Positions 42,106-51,864 are shown, counted from the first letter of the stretch. The stretch is DNA of 64,000 bases from Bdellovibrionota bacterium (GCA_030584005.1 CP129486.1:561556-625555); one strand, 5' to 3'. Program-made: numbers and translations. Notes: generated by a model from the letters alone, not told the origin.

Positions 42106-43029
42106 ATGGATACCATATCTCTCTTTATACAACTCAATAGCATCATCTTCGGCCTCGTTATCGGCAGTTTTCTCTCTGTGTGCATATACAGGATCCCTCT
42201 CGGCCGTTCGATTGCAATTGGGCCTGATGAAGAAGAAGAGGTTGAACCCGGGTTAGAAGCCCTGCCGAGTCTTCCTACTCAACAGTTCATCGATGGCAAG
42301 CCGGTTTCCATTCTCTTTCCTCCGAGATCCTTCTGCCCAGCCTGCCGTGCTCAATTACCCTGGTTTCACAACGTTCCTCTTTTTAGCTGGTTACTCCTTA
42401 GGGGCCGCTGCGGCCTCTGCCAGGCCCCCATTTCTGCGCGCTACCCAATCGTTGAATTGATGTCCGCGTTCTTCTGTTGGCTAAGCTTCTTTCACTTTGG
42501 ATTCACGCCAACTGCATTTGTCATCTACGGACTTTGTGCAACACTGATTGTCATCTCTTTCATTGATATCGATTACTTTATTATTCCGAATGTAATCACC
42601 TTTCCAGGCATAGCACTTGGGCTCGCCACCGCTACCGCAAACCAGTTCTTCTCGTGGTTTGCATATCCCTGCGCTACCGGATTTGTCGACGGCATTCTGG
42701 GATCCCTTCTTGGAGCAGGATTCCTTTGGCTGATGGCGGAAGGATACTTCCGCATTCAAGGAAGAGTGGGGATGGGGCTCGGCGATGTGAAACTTTTGGC
42801 CTTCCTTGGAGCATTCTTGGGGGTGTGGGGTTCCTTCTATACGATTTTTATCGGATCACTGGTGGGCTCTGTTGTGGGCATTATGATGATACTCGTCGGC
42901 GGAAAGAAAATGTCCCACCACCTACCCTTCGGTCCCTACCTTGCTGCTGGTGCCATACTCTATATGTTCTCGCATACCGAGTGGCTGCGTTGGATAGTAG
43001 CCCTTATAGTCCCCCTGCCAATAAACTAG
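42106..43029 (+). CDS. pilD: Prepilin peptidase (PilD/GspO type)
   Basis: An inner-membrane aspartic protease and N-methyltransferase, 307 residues with about eight membrane segments. The N-terminal domain has two CxxC pairs ('FCPACRAQL' and 'GRCGLCQAP'). Catalytic aspartates are in 'DIDYFIIPN' and in 'GLGDVKLLAFLGA'. It has the full-length two-domain form, unlike the short TadV/CpaA of many Tad operons. It ends 1 base before the NtrC-type gene. It could process the Flp pilin encoded at 17125 as well as type IV pilins elsewhere. Confidence 0.93.
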   Translation: MDTISLFIQLNSIIFGLVIGSFLSVCIYRIPLGRSIAIGPDEEEEVEPGLEALPSLPTQQFIDGKPVSILFPPRSFCPACRAQLPWFHNVPLFSWLLLRGRCGLCQAPISARYPIVELMSAFFCWLSFFHFGFTPTAFVIYGLCATLIVISFIDIDYFIIPNVITFPGIALGLATATANQFFSWFAYPCATGFVDGILGSLLGAGFLWLMAEGYFRIQGRVGMGLGDVKLLAFLGAFLGVWGSFYTIFIGSLVGSVVGIMMILVGGKKMSHHLPFGPYLAAGAILYMFSHTEWLRWIVALIVPLPIN

Positions 43030-43030
43030 A

Positions 43031-44464
43031 ATGAGCGGTAGGAATGACATGGAACATGCAACGCCGCTTTCGATTCTCGTAGTTGATGACGATGAATCCT
43101 TTCGGAATGCGCTCAATCTATCCCTGACGCACGCCGAATTTGCGCCTCGCCTGGCGGCATCTCCCCGGGAAGCCCTGCAGATACTTCAGAATGAGGCCTT
43201 TGATACGATACTTTGCGACATCCAGATGCCCGGAATGAATGGCTTTGATTTCATCCGTGAGGCACGAGCGCTCGCGCCCGATGCTGCGATTATCGCCATG
43301 ACCGGCTTTGGCAGTGCAGATGTAGCCATGCAGGCACTGCGTGCCGGAGCATACGACTATCTTGCTAAGCCGTTCGAATTCGAAGAGCTCGTTCTGACAA
43401 TTCGAAAGATCGAGGAGCGTGAACGACTGCGCGCTGAAAATGCCGAGCTTCGTTCTGTGATCTCACAGCGCTACAACTTCGGCAACATCATCTCGCAGAG
43501 TCCGCAGATGCAGCGTGTCTTTGAAACGGTGAAGAGGCTTTCAAATTTTCATACCACAGTGCTTATCTGCGGCGAGTCCGGAACAGGCAAAGAACTCCTG
43601 GCTCGAGCGCTCCACCACAATTCCCCCAGAAGAGGCAAGCCATTCGTAGCGATCAACTGCGGCGCGATTCCAGAGCATCTCATGGAGTCCGAACTTTTTG
43701 GGCACCGTCGCGGCTCCTTCACCGATGCAACTCGTGATAAGCGCGGTCTTTTTGAAGAGGCCCATACAGGCACTGTTTTCCTCGATGAGATCGGTGAAAT
43801 GCCCCTGCATTTGCAGGTGAAGCTACTGCGCGTGCTCCAGGAACAGCAGATTAGACGTGTTGGCGACGAACAGATGATACCAGTGGATGTACGTGTGATC
43901 GCGGCAACACTTAGAAACCTTGATGATGATGTGCGTGCAGGGCGCTTCCGGGACGATCTATATTACCGCCTGAACGTGGTAACGATAGAACTACCGCCGT
44001 TAAGAGAACGTACCGAAGACATTCCCGTGCTGGCCGAGCACTTCATAAAGAAGCACAACAAGCGGCTATCTCTCCAGATAAAGGGCATCTCACCCGATGC
44101 ACTGAAAGCACTCACCCGGTACTACTGGAAGGGAAATGTGCGCGAGCTCGAGAACTGTATCGAGCGCGCTATGGTGCTGAGCGATAGTGACAGCATTGAT
44201 CTCAACAGCCTCCCTGACCACGTTCGAGAGTCTTCCACTATCGAACGCTCGCCCTTTGATACGCTCGATGAGAGCAATTTATCCATAAAGCAACATAGTC
44301 GTGCGCTTGAGATCTCGTTAATCCGCAAGGCCCTGCGCAAAACCCGCGGCAACCGAACGCATGCTGCAAAGATCCTCGAGATTTCGCACCGAGCCTTGCT
44401 CTATAAACTCAAGGAGTACGGCCTTGCTGAAAGCCCCGCAGAAGATCAGGAGGGAGAGCAGTAA
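43031..44464 (+). CDS. Sigma-54-dependent response regulator (NtrC/PilR-like)
   Basis: A 477-residue activator. The receiver has 'ILVVDDDESF', Asp in 'TILCDIQMPGMNG' and Lys in 'YLAKPF'. The AAA+ domain has Walker A 'GESGTGKEL', contact loop 'GSFTDA' in place of GAFTGA, and Walker B 'GTVFLDEIGEM'. A Fis-type helix-turn-helix closes it ('RGNRTHAAKILEISHRALLYKLKEYG'). The ATG follows pilD almost directly; an ATG at 43049 is an alternative. The changed GAFTGA loop is worth noting because that loop touches sigma-54. No kinase is adjacent. Confidence 0.92.
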   Translation: MSGRNDMEHATPLSILVVDDDESFRNALNLSLTHAEFAPRLAASPREALQILQNEAFDTILCDIQMPGMNGFDFIREARALAPDAAIIAMTGFGSADVAMQALRAGAYDYLAKPFEFEELVLTIRKIEERERLRAENAELRSVISQRYNFGNIISQSPQMQRVFETVKRLSNFHTTVLICGESGTGKELLARALHHNSPRRGKPFVAINCGAIPEHLMESELFGHRRGSFTDATRDKRGLFEEAHTGTVFLDEIGEMPLHLQVKLLRVLQEQQIRRVGDEQMIPVDVRVIAATLRNLDDDVRAGRFRDDLYYRLNVVTIELPPLRERTEDIPVLAEHFIKKHNKRLSLQIKGISPDALKALTRYYWKGNVRELENCIERAMVLSDSDSIDLNSLPDHVRESSTIERSPFDTLDESNLSIKQHSRALEISLIRKALRKTRGNRTHAAKILEISHRALLYKLKEYGLAESPAEDQEGEQ

Positions 44465-44698
44465 TCCGTCCCTCCCGGTAAGAACGCGCAACAGAAGCCG
44501 GCGCAGGCTCATTCATGAAAGCGAAGTTCACCCAAAGAAAGGCAAGCAGGGCCATCGACTTTCTCTATTCGTGGCTTAATAGGAAATATCCTGTTAATGG
44601 AGAGAACTACGCTATTCATGAGCAATGCATGCTTATATCGCAGTCTCGCATATAACGGCTACCCTGAACCGTTTCGACCCGCCGTACCATTCGAAGCA

Positions 44699-45301
44699 CT
44701 ACTCATCCACACGAGCCGAGGTCGACCCGATGATTCTGCAATGTTTGCCTAGCGTTTTATTGCTGTCCAACTTTCGCTTCTCAAGCGCTCGAATAGCTCC
44801 CTCCGCGGCTAACTCCGTACTATTGCGCTCAAGCCAGGGCAAGCCGTATTCCGCTATTGACGCTATTGCATCTTGAATTGCAAGCTCAGTGACAGATTCA
44901 TTCTCGGAAAACCTCCACCAGAGGTCACGAGGAGCGAACAACCACTTCCACCATACATCCCTCGGGCCAAAGAGTTTCAAGAAGAAGCGGGTGAGGGGTG
45001 TTTCAACAAGTTTTCCCAGCCGTTGCGATAATTCAGGCAGGCAATGTTGCGGCAATGCCTGTTCAGGTGAAACCCCATTATCAATATATGTATGCTTAGG
45101 CCAATAGACCCCGAGGTTGACGGTAAATTTCCCGGCGACAGCGCCTAGGCCAATCTGGAATTCAACGATTTGAATCAGCTCCTTGGACAATGAGGCTCTT
45201 CGGAAAGCGCGCTTGCCGTCATGAATGAAGCCTCGTGACCGCAACCACGCACCGGCCTGCTCCTTAATGGCTGCGTCAAGAACCCTCACACGATCTTTCA
45301 T
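44699..45301 (-). CDS. DUF4304-like protein of unknown function
   Basis: 200 residues beginning with helices that contain 'WLRSRGFIHDGKRAFRR', then strands 'ELIQIVEFQIGLGAVAGKFTVNLGVYWP', the pattern of DUF4304 proteins often found in accessory islands. An internal near-duplication 'FGPRDVWWKWL' / 'FAPRDLWWRF' lies near residues 111-132. No signal peptide. The first bases of repeat A copy 3 lie about 40 bases upstream of the start. Function unknown. Confidence 0.7.
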   Translation of the reverse strand: MKDRVRVLDAAIKEQAGAWLRSRGFIHDGKRAFRRASLSKELIQIVEFQIGLGAVAGKFTVNLGVYWPKHTYIDNGVSPEQALPQHCLPELSQRLGKLVETPLTRFFLKLFGPRDVWWKWLFAPRDLWWRFSENESVTELAIQDAIASIAEYGLPWLERNSTELAAEGAIRALEKRKLDSNKTLGKHCRIIGSTSARVDE

Positions 45302-45340
45302 AGGTCAAATAAGCGCGTACACAGAACGATATTACTAGTC

Positions 45341-45576
45341 GCAATGTTGCATGAAGCCGAACCTCCGCCTATCGAGGACCTCGCCAAAGCACACGGTGCG
45401 TCGGCGGGCATGGCAGGAATAAGTGTGAGGAATTATTGGCGAATTCTTGCTTGCGGCAGCACCGACAATACTGCTGAATTGCATTATTGTGGAGAGCCGT
45501 TGCAAGCAAAGAATGCGCCACTGATTTCGAGCACTTTTTCCCACATCGTAGACTGGTTCACGCAATTTTCGGGCTA
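45341..45576 (+). repeat. Repeat A copy 3 (with 48-bp insertion)
   Basis: From GCAATGTTGCATGAAGCCGA to TTCACGCAATTTTCGGGCT. An extra 48 bases near the left end are absent from copies 1 and 2. The central stem extends to TGGCG/CGCCA, fully paired here. A frame of 77 codons spans it but has no ribosome-binding site and is not conserved at the protein level. Confidence 0.8.
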
Positions 45577-45623
45577 GGCGGATGCCTTCAACCATCTTCG
45601 CCTGGCGTCAGGCGTATCCCCTA

Positions 45624-46742
45624 CTACATTACCCTTTTAAAAGTCCCATTCTCAATCTTAAACATGTTCACAAGATACGGTGAGGAGCCGCCAGGCGAAA
45701 TAGTTATGCTCTGTGCGGCGCCCGGAAAATCTTGGATCGAATACAAATAGTCTTTGATCCTTTCGGAACTCGCTCCCACCTTGCGCAACGCGCTTGCATA
45801 CAGATTCACGGAGTCAAAGCCCGTGGCTACATACCAGGCCATTGAAAGGTCGCGGCCAAACTTGCTCTTATACAACCGAGCGAGCTCTTGCGTCTCGGTA
45901 CGACTTGGGTCTGCGATCTGGGATTGAAACACTCCTTCAAGAATCACGCCGCCCTGCCGGACGTGCTCGTCGCTGATTATCCCGGATGAAATAACGGGAA
46001 TTACGATTCCTGCGTCACGCCGCTGCTTGTGAAAGGCCAGCACGTCACTCGCGAGAGGTGCATAGATCACTTCCGGATTCAACGCACGAACTCGCGACAA
46101 AATCGTTCTAAAATCAGACTCACCAGGATTGTGCTTGAATCGACCTACTACCGAGCCTCCATGTTCTGAGAATTCTTTCTCAAACAAATCAGCGACCAAC
46201 TCTGACCAGTGTTCAACCGTATTCAAAACCACTGCCTTACGCGACTTGAGTTGCTTAATCGCAAACCCGGCCGACACCTCCGCATCGCTCGGAGTCCAAG
46301 GACCAATGGCGAAAACATAGTCCCCCATGGAGTCGATCTGAGGACTAGAGTCCCATAGTGCGAGACTGGGGATCTTTGCGGCCTGAAAGATTCCTCCCCC
46401 AATTTCTGTTTCTGGGTAAGAGGTTGTGATTGCGGCGATAACCTTATCGAGGTGGACAAACTTAGATGCTATTGAAGCGATAGTCTTCGGATCTGATCGG
46501 GTATCCTCAATCAGAACTTCTAATCTTTGACCATTAATTCCACCCGTTGCGTTCACATGTTCAAGAGCGAGTTCGATTCCCTCTCGAAAAGCCGATGCTG
46601 GCATCGCGAACTCGCCTGTAAGCGGCATCAGCGCTCCGATTCTGATTCTCGTTGGCCTGTCATCCGCAGGTGCAGCGTAGGCTATGCTGCCGAACAAGTA
46701 GATGAACAGGAGAGATATTGCTGAAAGACTACGTGGAGTCAT
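45624..46742 (-). CDS. ABC transporter substrate-binding protein (branched-chain amino acid type)
   Basis: A type I periplasmic binding protein, 372 residues. A signal peptide (about 1-24, ending AYAAP) precedes 'IRIGALMPLTGEFAMPASAFREGIELALEHVNATGGINGQ', the classic LivJ/LivK opening, and 'RLEVLIEDTRSDPKTIASIASKFV'. The ATG at 46742 gives the signal peptide; the longer upstream frame does not. No permease or ATPase gene is adjacent, so it is an orphan receptor. A paralogue lies at 49727. Confidence 0.9.
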   Translation of the reverse strand: MTPRSLSAISLLFIYLFGSIAYAAPADDRPTRIRIGALMPLTGEFAMPASAFREGIELALEHVNATGGINGQRLEVLIEDTRSDPKTIASIASKFVHLDKVIAAITTSYPETEIGGGIFQAAKIPSLALWDSSPQIDSMGDYVFAIGPWTPSDAEVSAGFAIKQLKSRKAVVLNTVEHWSELVADLFEKEFSEHGGSVVGRFKHNPGESDFRTILSRVRALNPEVIYAPLASDVLAFHKQRRDAGIVIPVISSGIISDEHVRQGGVILEGVFQSQIADPSRTETQELARLYKSKFGRDLSMAWYVATGFDSVNLYASALRKVGASSERIKDYLYSIQDFPGAAQSITISPGGSSPYLVNMFKIENGTFKRVM

Positions 46743-46860
46743 CCGTATACTCAGGGTCAGGTTAAAAAGTCTATGCGCACCGGGGCCACCAGTACGCAAA
46801 TACATACTTCCACAAAAACCTGGCTATGTCGCCTCCGCGTGGTGCGAGTTTTTACGCATC

Positions 46861-47328
46861 CTACCAGCATGGCGAATCCGAGTAATACTCCCTTAATGCG
46901 GCTATTTCAGTATCGCTGATACATTCGATGCTGACTTGATCTGCGATGCCACCTTCATGAATCTTGATAACCGCAGGTGAACCTTTCCGTATTCCATCAG
47001 AGGCCACGGTAACTTCCGCAATTACCTCGCGAGGAACCACAGGGGCATCACAAGAGATCATTGTACGATAGCTCACGCCCTCCGGCAGTTTCGAAAGGCT
47101 GACCGCCGCCGTTTTGCAAAACGAACGCGCGTGCGAGAGGCCCCCCACACCCCTCTCGCGGAATCGAGGGAGGGGCTCTCCAAGATTGCAGATGATGGGT
47201 GCCACTTTTGACCCCGGGCTATACACCTTCGCCACCCAAGTCTCTCCAGGGGGGCAAGGCTCGGCGTCGCACAAACTTGGCAAAACCAAGACCAAGGAGA
47301 GCAGCGAAAAGAAAATGCGCACCCTCAT
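46861..47328 (-). CDS. Secreted protein of unknown function (155 residues)
   Basis: A signal peptide of about 21 residues ends CDA. The mature part has six cysteines, including 'EPCPPGETWV' at its start and 'DSPCW' at its end, suggesting disulfides in the periplasm. No family recognised. It lies upstream of the binding-protein gene on the same strand with a 118-base gap. Confidence 0.6.
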   Translation of the reverse strand: MRVRIFFSLLSLVLVLPSLCDAEPCPPGETWVAKVYSPGSKVAPIICNLGEPLPRFRERGVGGLSHARSFCKTAAVSLSKLPEGVSYRTMISCDAPVVPREVIAEVTVASDGIRKGSPAVIKIHEGGIADQVSIECISDTEIAALREYYSDSPCW

Positions 47329-47528
47329 AGACGTTCCCTTAGTTGCATAGAGGCGAAGGCCGTCCCTGCTGGGGGATACTGGAAAACTTACCTACCACAA
47401 TCCGTCCGCTGCCCCGAGTCTGCATCGGGCTCCTCTTTAATCAGTCTCCCATTCCCGACGCAGAAGGCACGGTGTGCACTTTACATATATGACTCTCTCG
47501 GTCACACCATTTCCCAAGAAGATCCGTT

Positions 47529-48293
47529 TCAGCGGAATCGCACACTCATGCAGGTCAGACCTGCCTCCGCCTTCAGGAACTCCGAAATATTCAACTGCAA
47601 TACTTCGAATCCCAATGCTTCCACCATTGCGCGAGTCCCCGCGAAGCCCTCGTGCATCAGGACCCGCTTCCCAACGCCGATGATGTTCGCGGCAAATGGC
47701 TCAGTCAGCGGGACGTTGAACATTTGAAACCCCTTAAACGGGGCCGAGTCGATCCACTCTTTGTTGATAAGCAGGGTCGAGTCATCGAGAGCCGTAACAG
47801 CAGTCTTTAAATGAAGTGCGCCAGGCACTCTGACTGGCACCACCTCGAAGCCAAGCGGCGCAACATACTCGCGGAACTGATTGAATCCAGCCAGGTTTGT
47901 CCGAGTAGAAATTCCAACAAAGATACGCTGGCCGATACAAAGCACATCTCCTCCTTCGAGGGTGCCAGGTGGGGTGATTCGTTCAACGCGACGAAATTTT
48001 CGAATCTCCGCTTCGATATTTGGGACCTCACCGACTCGCGATGCGCTGCCGGGCAACGTGAGAACCGCAAGGTCGTCTAGAACAACAACAGGATCCTCGA
48101 TAAATACACTGTCCGGCAGATCCTCGTTAGCGGGGAGGCGGGTGACCTCAAATCCGAGTTTCTCGAGCGCTGCACAGTAGTTAGCGTGCTGTTTCAGCGC
48201 CAGCACGGTGTCGATCGGCTGCGGTTGAACGTACGTCAACTCACAGTTTGTCTCATTCATCGTGGTGCTGGGTAGTAGGGTCAGTGCTCGCAT
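47529..48293 (-). CDS. Dimethylarginine dimethylaminohydrolase (DDAH)-like amidinohydrolase
   Basis: A 254-residue pentein-fold enzyme. The family sites are visible: 'LPDSVFIEDPVVVLDDLAVL' with the acidic substrate ligands, 'GTLEGGDVL', the catalytic His in 'PGALHLKTAVTALDD' and the catalytic Cys in the C-terminal 'AGLTCMSVRFR'. DDAH splits N-methylated arginines to citrulline and methylamines; related members use other guanidines. It is a single gene, with no arginine pathway genes near. Confidence 0.9.
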   Translation of the reverse strand: MRALTLLPSTTMNETNCELTYVQPQPIDTVLALKQHANYCAALEKLGFEVTRLPANEDLPDSVFIEDPVVVLDDLAVLTLPGSASRVGEVPNIEAEIRKFRRVERITPPGTLEGGDVLCIGQRIFVGISTRTNLAGFNQFREYVAPLGFEVVPVRVPGALHLKTAVTALDDSTLLINKEWIDSAPFKGFQMFNVPLTEPFAANIIGVGKRVLMHEGFAGTRAMVEALGFEVLQLNISEFLKAEAGLTCMSVRFR

Positions 48294-48408
48294 AAGTTAC
48301 TTCTTATCGGACAGGCTCGAGATCGAGCGAGTGTGGTCTGCATGGGCTCACTGCAACAAACTAACCTTCAAAAGTCGCACGTGAACCCGGGTCAGATCGA
48401 CACATATG

Positions 48409-48762
48409 TTAGGGTTTCTTGCTCTCCTTAAGTCTAGTCTTGGCCTCATTTTCTGCTTCAACAATAAAATCAGGGCCGAACTTTTTGCCAAGAACTGAAA
48501 CAACCTCGTCATTGTATGTCGAAGCTGCCTCGGCCTCTTGACTTCCGGGGGTGCAACCTAGCCGCATTACAGTAATGTTATACTTGTCCTTGAGAATGGA
48601 AGTAAAAAAATCGTCATGTGCGTGCGGCTGACCTACGATGAAATATTTCACATTATTTTCCGCGATATCGCGGGGCGCATTAAAATTGGTCTCTGCCACA
48701 GCAGTCCCTGCGCAGCAAAAAGCAACGGTCAGTCCCGCGATTAGCAATACTGCTCTCATCAT
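48409..48762 (-). CDS. Small secreted protein of unknown function (117 residues)
   Basis: A signal peptide (about 1-23, ending AVAE) is followed by a hydrophilic mature part with 'FIVGQPHAHDDFFTSIL' and one cysteine. It precedes a membrane protein gene on the same strand, whose stop is 14 bases upstream of this start, so the two may form an operon. No family recognised. Confidence 0.55.
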   Translation of the reverse strand: MMRAVLLIAGLTVAFCCAGTAVAETNFNAPRDIAENNVKYFIVGQPHAHDDFFTSILKDKYNITVMRLGCTPGSQEAEAASTYNDEVVSVLGKKFGPDFIVEAENEAKTRLKESKKP

Positions 48763-48776
48763 AGAAGCCCTACAGA

Positions 48777-49346
48777 TTAGCTATCGAGCCGGCTTTCAAC
48801 CGGACTCAACCAGCTCATTGTTATGTCGCGCAGATGAAAAATTCCAGACAAAATCACATATCCCTGCAGAAGAAACTGGTAAATCTCCCTCATACCCGGA
48901 TACCCAATACAGGTTGCTGCAATTACATTACCCGATAGCCAGAAGGCTGGCAACCACGCCAGGGAGCTGAATCGCAGCATCGATCCCGAGCGACGAGCAT
49001 GTCTATTACCCAGGATGCCTGCCACAACAGCGAGCAACATTACGTGAGCAGGTGTAGACAATCCGACTCCCGGTATCCATCGATGATGAACTCCGGTTAA
49101 GAAACATCCACTTCCGGGAGAGTTCCACACCAGACCTGGAACTAATACGTTACCAAGACATAGAGATCCTAGAGAAAGACTCCAGTACACTATCGCCAGT
49201 CTGAAGGAATCAGGATCCGCAAACTGAAGCCGGGAGAACCACACGATTCCGATCAAAATAGCAACGCCACCTATGGGAGCTGATATCCAGAAGGTTGAAA
49301 GTGCGCTCTCTAGCTCCGCACCTGAAAACTGGGACATCGAGACCAT
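48777..49346 (-). CDS. Multi-pass membrane protein of unknown function
   Basis: About 190 residues with five or six hydrophobic segments ('TFWISAPIGGVAILIGIVWF', 'VYWSLSLGSLCLGNVLVPGLV', 'AHVMLLAVVAGILG' and others). The start is uncertain: the ATG at 49346 or at 49337 lies just before the first membrane helix, while a longer frame to 49427 adds a basic, Cys-containing stretch and has no better ribosome-binding site. No family recognised. Confidence 0.5.
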   Translation of the reverse strand: MVSMSQFSGAELESALSTFWISAPIGGVAILIGIVWFSRLQFADPDSFRLAIVYWSLSLGSLCLGNVLVPGLVWNSPGSGCFLTGVHHRWIPGVGLSTPAHVMLLAVVAGILGNRHARRSGSMLRFSSLAWLPAFWLSGNVIAATCIGYPGMREIYQFLLQGYVILSGIFHLRDITMSWLSPVESRLDS

Positions 49347-49578
49347 AGTATGAGCAACGCAACGGAGTGGCTGTGCAGCAGGCTGGCAACGCCCCTCTCT
49401 CGGCACGAGACGTGCTATGCCTCCCATTCTAGAATAATATTGTATCTCTTAAATCCCTCCCTAAGATAGAATGATACCGCACGCTCATTCCCCGCCGAGG
49501 CTTCTACTTTGAGATCCCCCCTGAAATTTAGTCCGCCCAGAAGTTAGTTTTCCTTCTTAAATGTGATAAGGAGTAAAA

Positions 49579-49653
49579 GTGACGAAGAGTCGATTCAGCG
49601 AGGAAAAGATCGTGAAGATCCCGCAGGAAGCGAAATCTGGCGGACCGGTTTGA
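49579..49653 (+). pseudogene. IS3-family transposase OrfA remnant
   Basis: GTG start with AAGGAG 4 bases upstream, encoding 24 residues: the opening T-K-S-R-F-S-E-E-K-I-V-K-I and a following Q-E-A match the start of IS3-family OrfA proteins, then a stop. The preceding bases (TTTAGTCCGCCCAGAAGTTA) look like an IS end. Nothing of the remaining transposase is present, so the element is long dead. Confidence 0.6.
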
Positions 49654-49726
49654 GACCAGTTCGCCACTGAATCTCCACCCTTGTGTGCGGCTCCGAATCC
49701 GCGTCGCGTCGTTTGTTATTTCGGCA

Positions 49727-50797
49727 CTATAGGGCTGCCTTAAACACTTGGTAATCACCAGCCCCTACATCTCCGCGGTTATCGAACTTAATCTTACCGG
49801 AAACTCCCGAAAACTCGACGCCAGAATTCAAAAAGCTTCGCACTGCGTTCTGACTTCCGTCCGTTCGCTCTGTCGCTTCCGCCAATATCATAAGTGCATC
49901 ATATCCGCGATCCGAATAGAGACTCGGCTGCTCACCAAATCGAGCCATATAGCGCATCTTAAAATCAGAACTAACCGTAAGACCAATCGCGAACACGTCT
50001 TGCTGAACATCTGCATGAGACACGAGCTTGAGCGCTAATGCATCACGGATATCAGCGGTACTGAGAATTGAGAAACTCAGATGCAACGCATTCCGGGCCC
50101 GCACAACATTTGCCACGTCGTCACCAGCACCGGTGGTAAAAACAACGTCAGCATTGACCTGAGCACCCTTGAGCAGGATCGTTCTTAAAGATGAGATATC
50201 AATGCCGTAATCAAACTGCTCCTCACCAACCACGCTACCCCCTGCGTCCTTCACGGCACGAGCGAAAACGCGCCGGTGAATTTCGCCCCAATCACCGTTA
50301 GGTGTAACGATAAAGCCACGGTGATAGCCCTGTCTTTTGAGCCACTCGACGAGGTACGGCACCTGCTGAGTTCGTGAGGGACAGAGGTTAAAGACTCCTT
50401 GTGCTGCCCCGCCATTAATCTCGGACGAGCCTGCCGGCACCATTGCCACAAGATCATTATTGGCCACAATCTCTCTCACCGCATTCACCTGGAAGCTCCA
50501 GGTAGGACCGATAAAACTTTTATAGCCTTGGCTGGATAGAAACTGCATGGCTGAAACTGTCTTGGTGGGATTTGTTTGGTCGTCCTCGTACCGAAGATCG
50601 ATTTGCCATCCACGTGCCTTCAGATCCTCCGCAGCAAGCTCAATTCCCTTGCGGATACCAGCGGAGTGATAGGCTGCGCCCCCTGTTAGTCCGAGCAACG
50701 CGGCTACTTTTAAAGACTTTGAATCCTCCCCTACGCTGACACGGGTGACGGCTAGCACAATTAGAGAGAGAATGATTGCGGTTGTTCTGCTGATCAT
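49727..50797 (-). CDS. ABC transporter substrate-binding protein (branched-chain amino acid type), second paralogue
   Basis: 356 residues with a signal peptide (about 1-23). The start of the mature part 'KVAALLGLTGGAAYHSAGIRKGIELAAEDLKARGW' and 'RYEDDQTNPTKTVSAMQFLSSQG' are typical of the LivJ-like family. Like the gene at 45624 it has no transporter partner in the window. Its stop lies about 75 bases from the IS3 remnant. Ligand unknown. Confidence 0.88.
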   Translation of the reverse strand: MISRTTAIILSLIVLAVTRVSVGEDSKSLKVAALLGLTGGAAYHSAGIRKGIELAAEDLKARGWQIDLRYEDDQTNPTKTVSAMQFLSSQGYKSFIGPTWSFQVNAVREIVANNDLVAMVPAGSSEINGGAAQGVFNLCPSRTQQVPYLVEWLKRQGYHRGFIVTPNGDWGEIHRRVFARAVKDAGGSVVGEEQFDYGIDISSLRTILLKGAQVNADVVFTTGAGDDVANVVRARNALHLSFSILSTADIRDALALKLVSHADVQQDVFAIGLTVSSDFKMRYMARFGEQPSLYSDRGYDALMILAEATERTDGSQNAVRSFLNSGVEFSGVSGKIKFDNRGDVGAGDYQVFKAAL

Positions 50798-50933
50798 TTG
50801 GTTCGATCTGCAAACGACAGACGGCTAAAATCACCCGTTCGAGACTCACTTCCACATCAAAGTACTAAATCCATTCGCGGATCTCAAATCGGATAGATTC
50901 ATTTGTCCTCCAGGAAATGTTCACTACGCCTTG

Positions 50934-51768
50934 TCACGTATCAACAACTACCTCGTCCCATTCTTGAGTAGTTAAGTACCCATCCGGATATCCAACCAAC
51001 CAATTACTCGCATATGCCCGCTCCCAAACGACAGTATGATTCAGCTTCGGCACTTCTTGACCGCCAAGCCTCTGATCAGTACAAGCCCAGTTCATGCGAT
51101 GAATAATGTCCACCTCATCCAAAACCTCCTCGATCGGGCGCAACTTTGAAGCTGAAAAGAAAGGTTCGGGATCCTCAGACAATGCCTTCGGGATATGGGG
51201 CCAAAGAACATCGACAATATCAATGCCCTTGCAAGGTAGAGGAAGTTCTTTGAAGACTCCCAAGGCCCAAAGTAGGAACTGAGCCGCCTCTCCTCGCCAC
51301 GACATTCTTCTAATCAACTCTTCATTGTCATAGCTTGAATTAACCAAGGTTTGCTCACTTGGAGAGAGTAATCGGATCAATCCCGTCTCATGCCACCACT
51401 TTCTAATCCTCTCAAGTAGTTTTGGACCGCAAGAAATAATAAAAATACCACTTCGCAGTCGTCGCAAGAAAGGCTCCGGGTGTTCTACGCTTTACATCAC
51501 TGATCGTTTCAAGGAAAAAATTCCCCGTGTGATCATTGATATCGCCTTTGACTTCGATTGAAAGGGTCTTCAGGGTTCCCGAAACACGCGCGATTACAAG
51601 GAGATCTATATCTCGCTTTCGAAAGTTCTGATTGTCTTCGACGGACTCGACAAGTTTGATCGGATACCAACCTGTGTTCGCAGCCCTGGATGATAGGAAT
51701 TCCTTCACGCCGTCCACTGCTGCATTGCCAAGATTGGTTGATTCAGTCCAGCTATACTTCCGTACCAT
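50934..51768 (-). pseudogene. PD-(D/E)XK nuclease-like gene split by a frameshift
   Basis: The 5' part (51768 to 51412) encodes 'RDIDLLVIARVSG' and 'LSIEVKGDINDHTG', i.e. D followed by E-x-K, the nuclease core, then 'FFLETISDVKRRTPGAFL'. It stops early in one frame while the 3' part (51467 to 50934) continues in another. They overlap around a run of five Ts near 51445-51450 on the minus strand. A single base change there would join them into one protein of about 277 residues. Either a pseudogene, a sequencing error or frameshift expression. A defence or repair nuclease role is inference. Confidence 0.6.
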
Positions 51769-51864
51769 CGCTGCACTCAAAGGATGTATAACGGCGAGAG
51801 CTGCCAACCCTCATGACTGGAACAAGTTACCACTTTCGCTCGCAGGGTGGAAATCGGTGTGGGC

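Noticed and set aside
45344-45577. A 77-residue protein encoded by repeat A
   Set aside because: Between copies, most base differences change amino acids, no ribosome-binding site is present and one copy reads through the stop. Stem pairing is better conserved than the protein.
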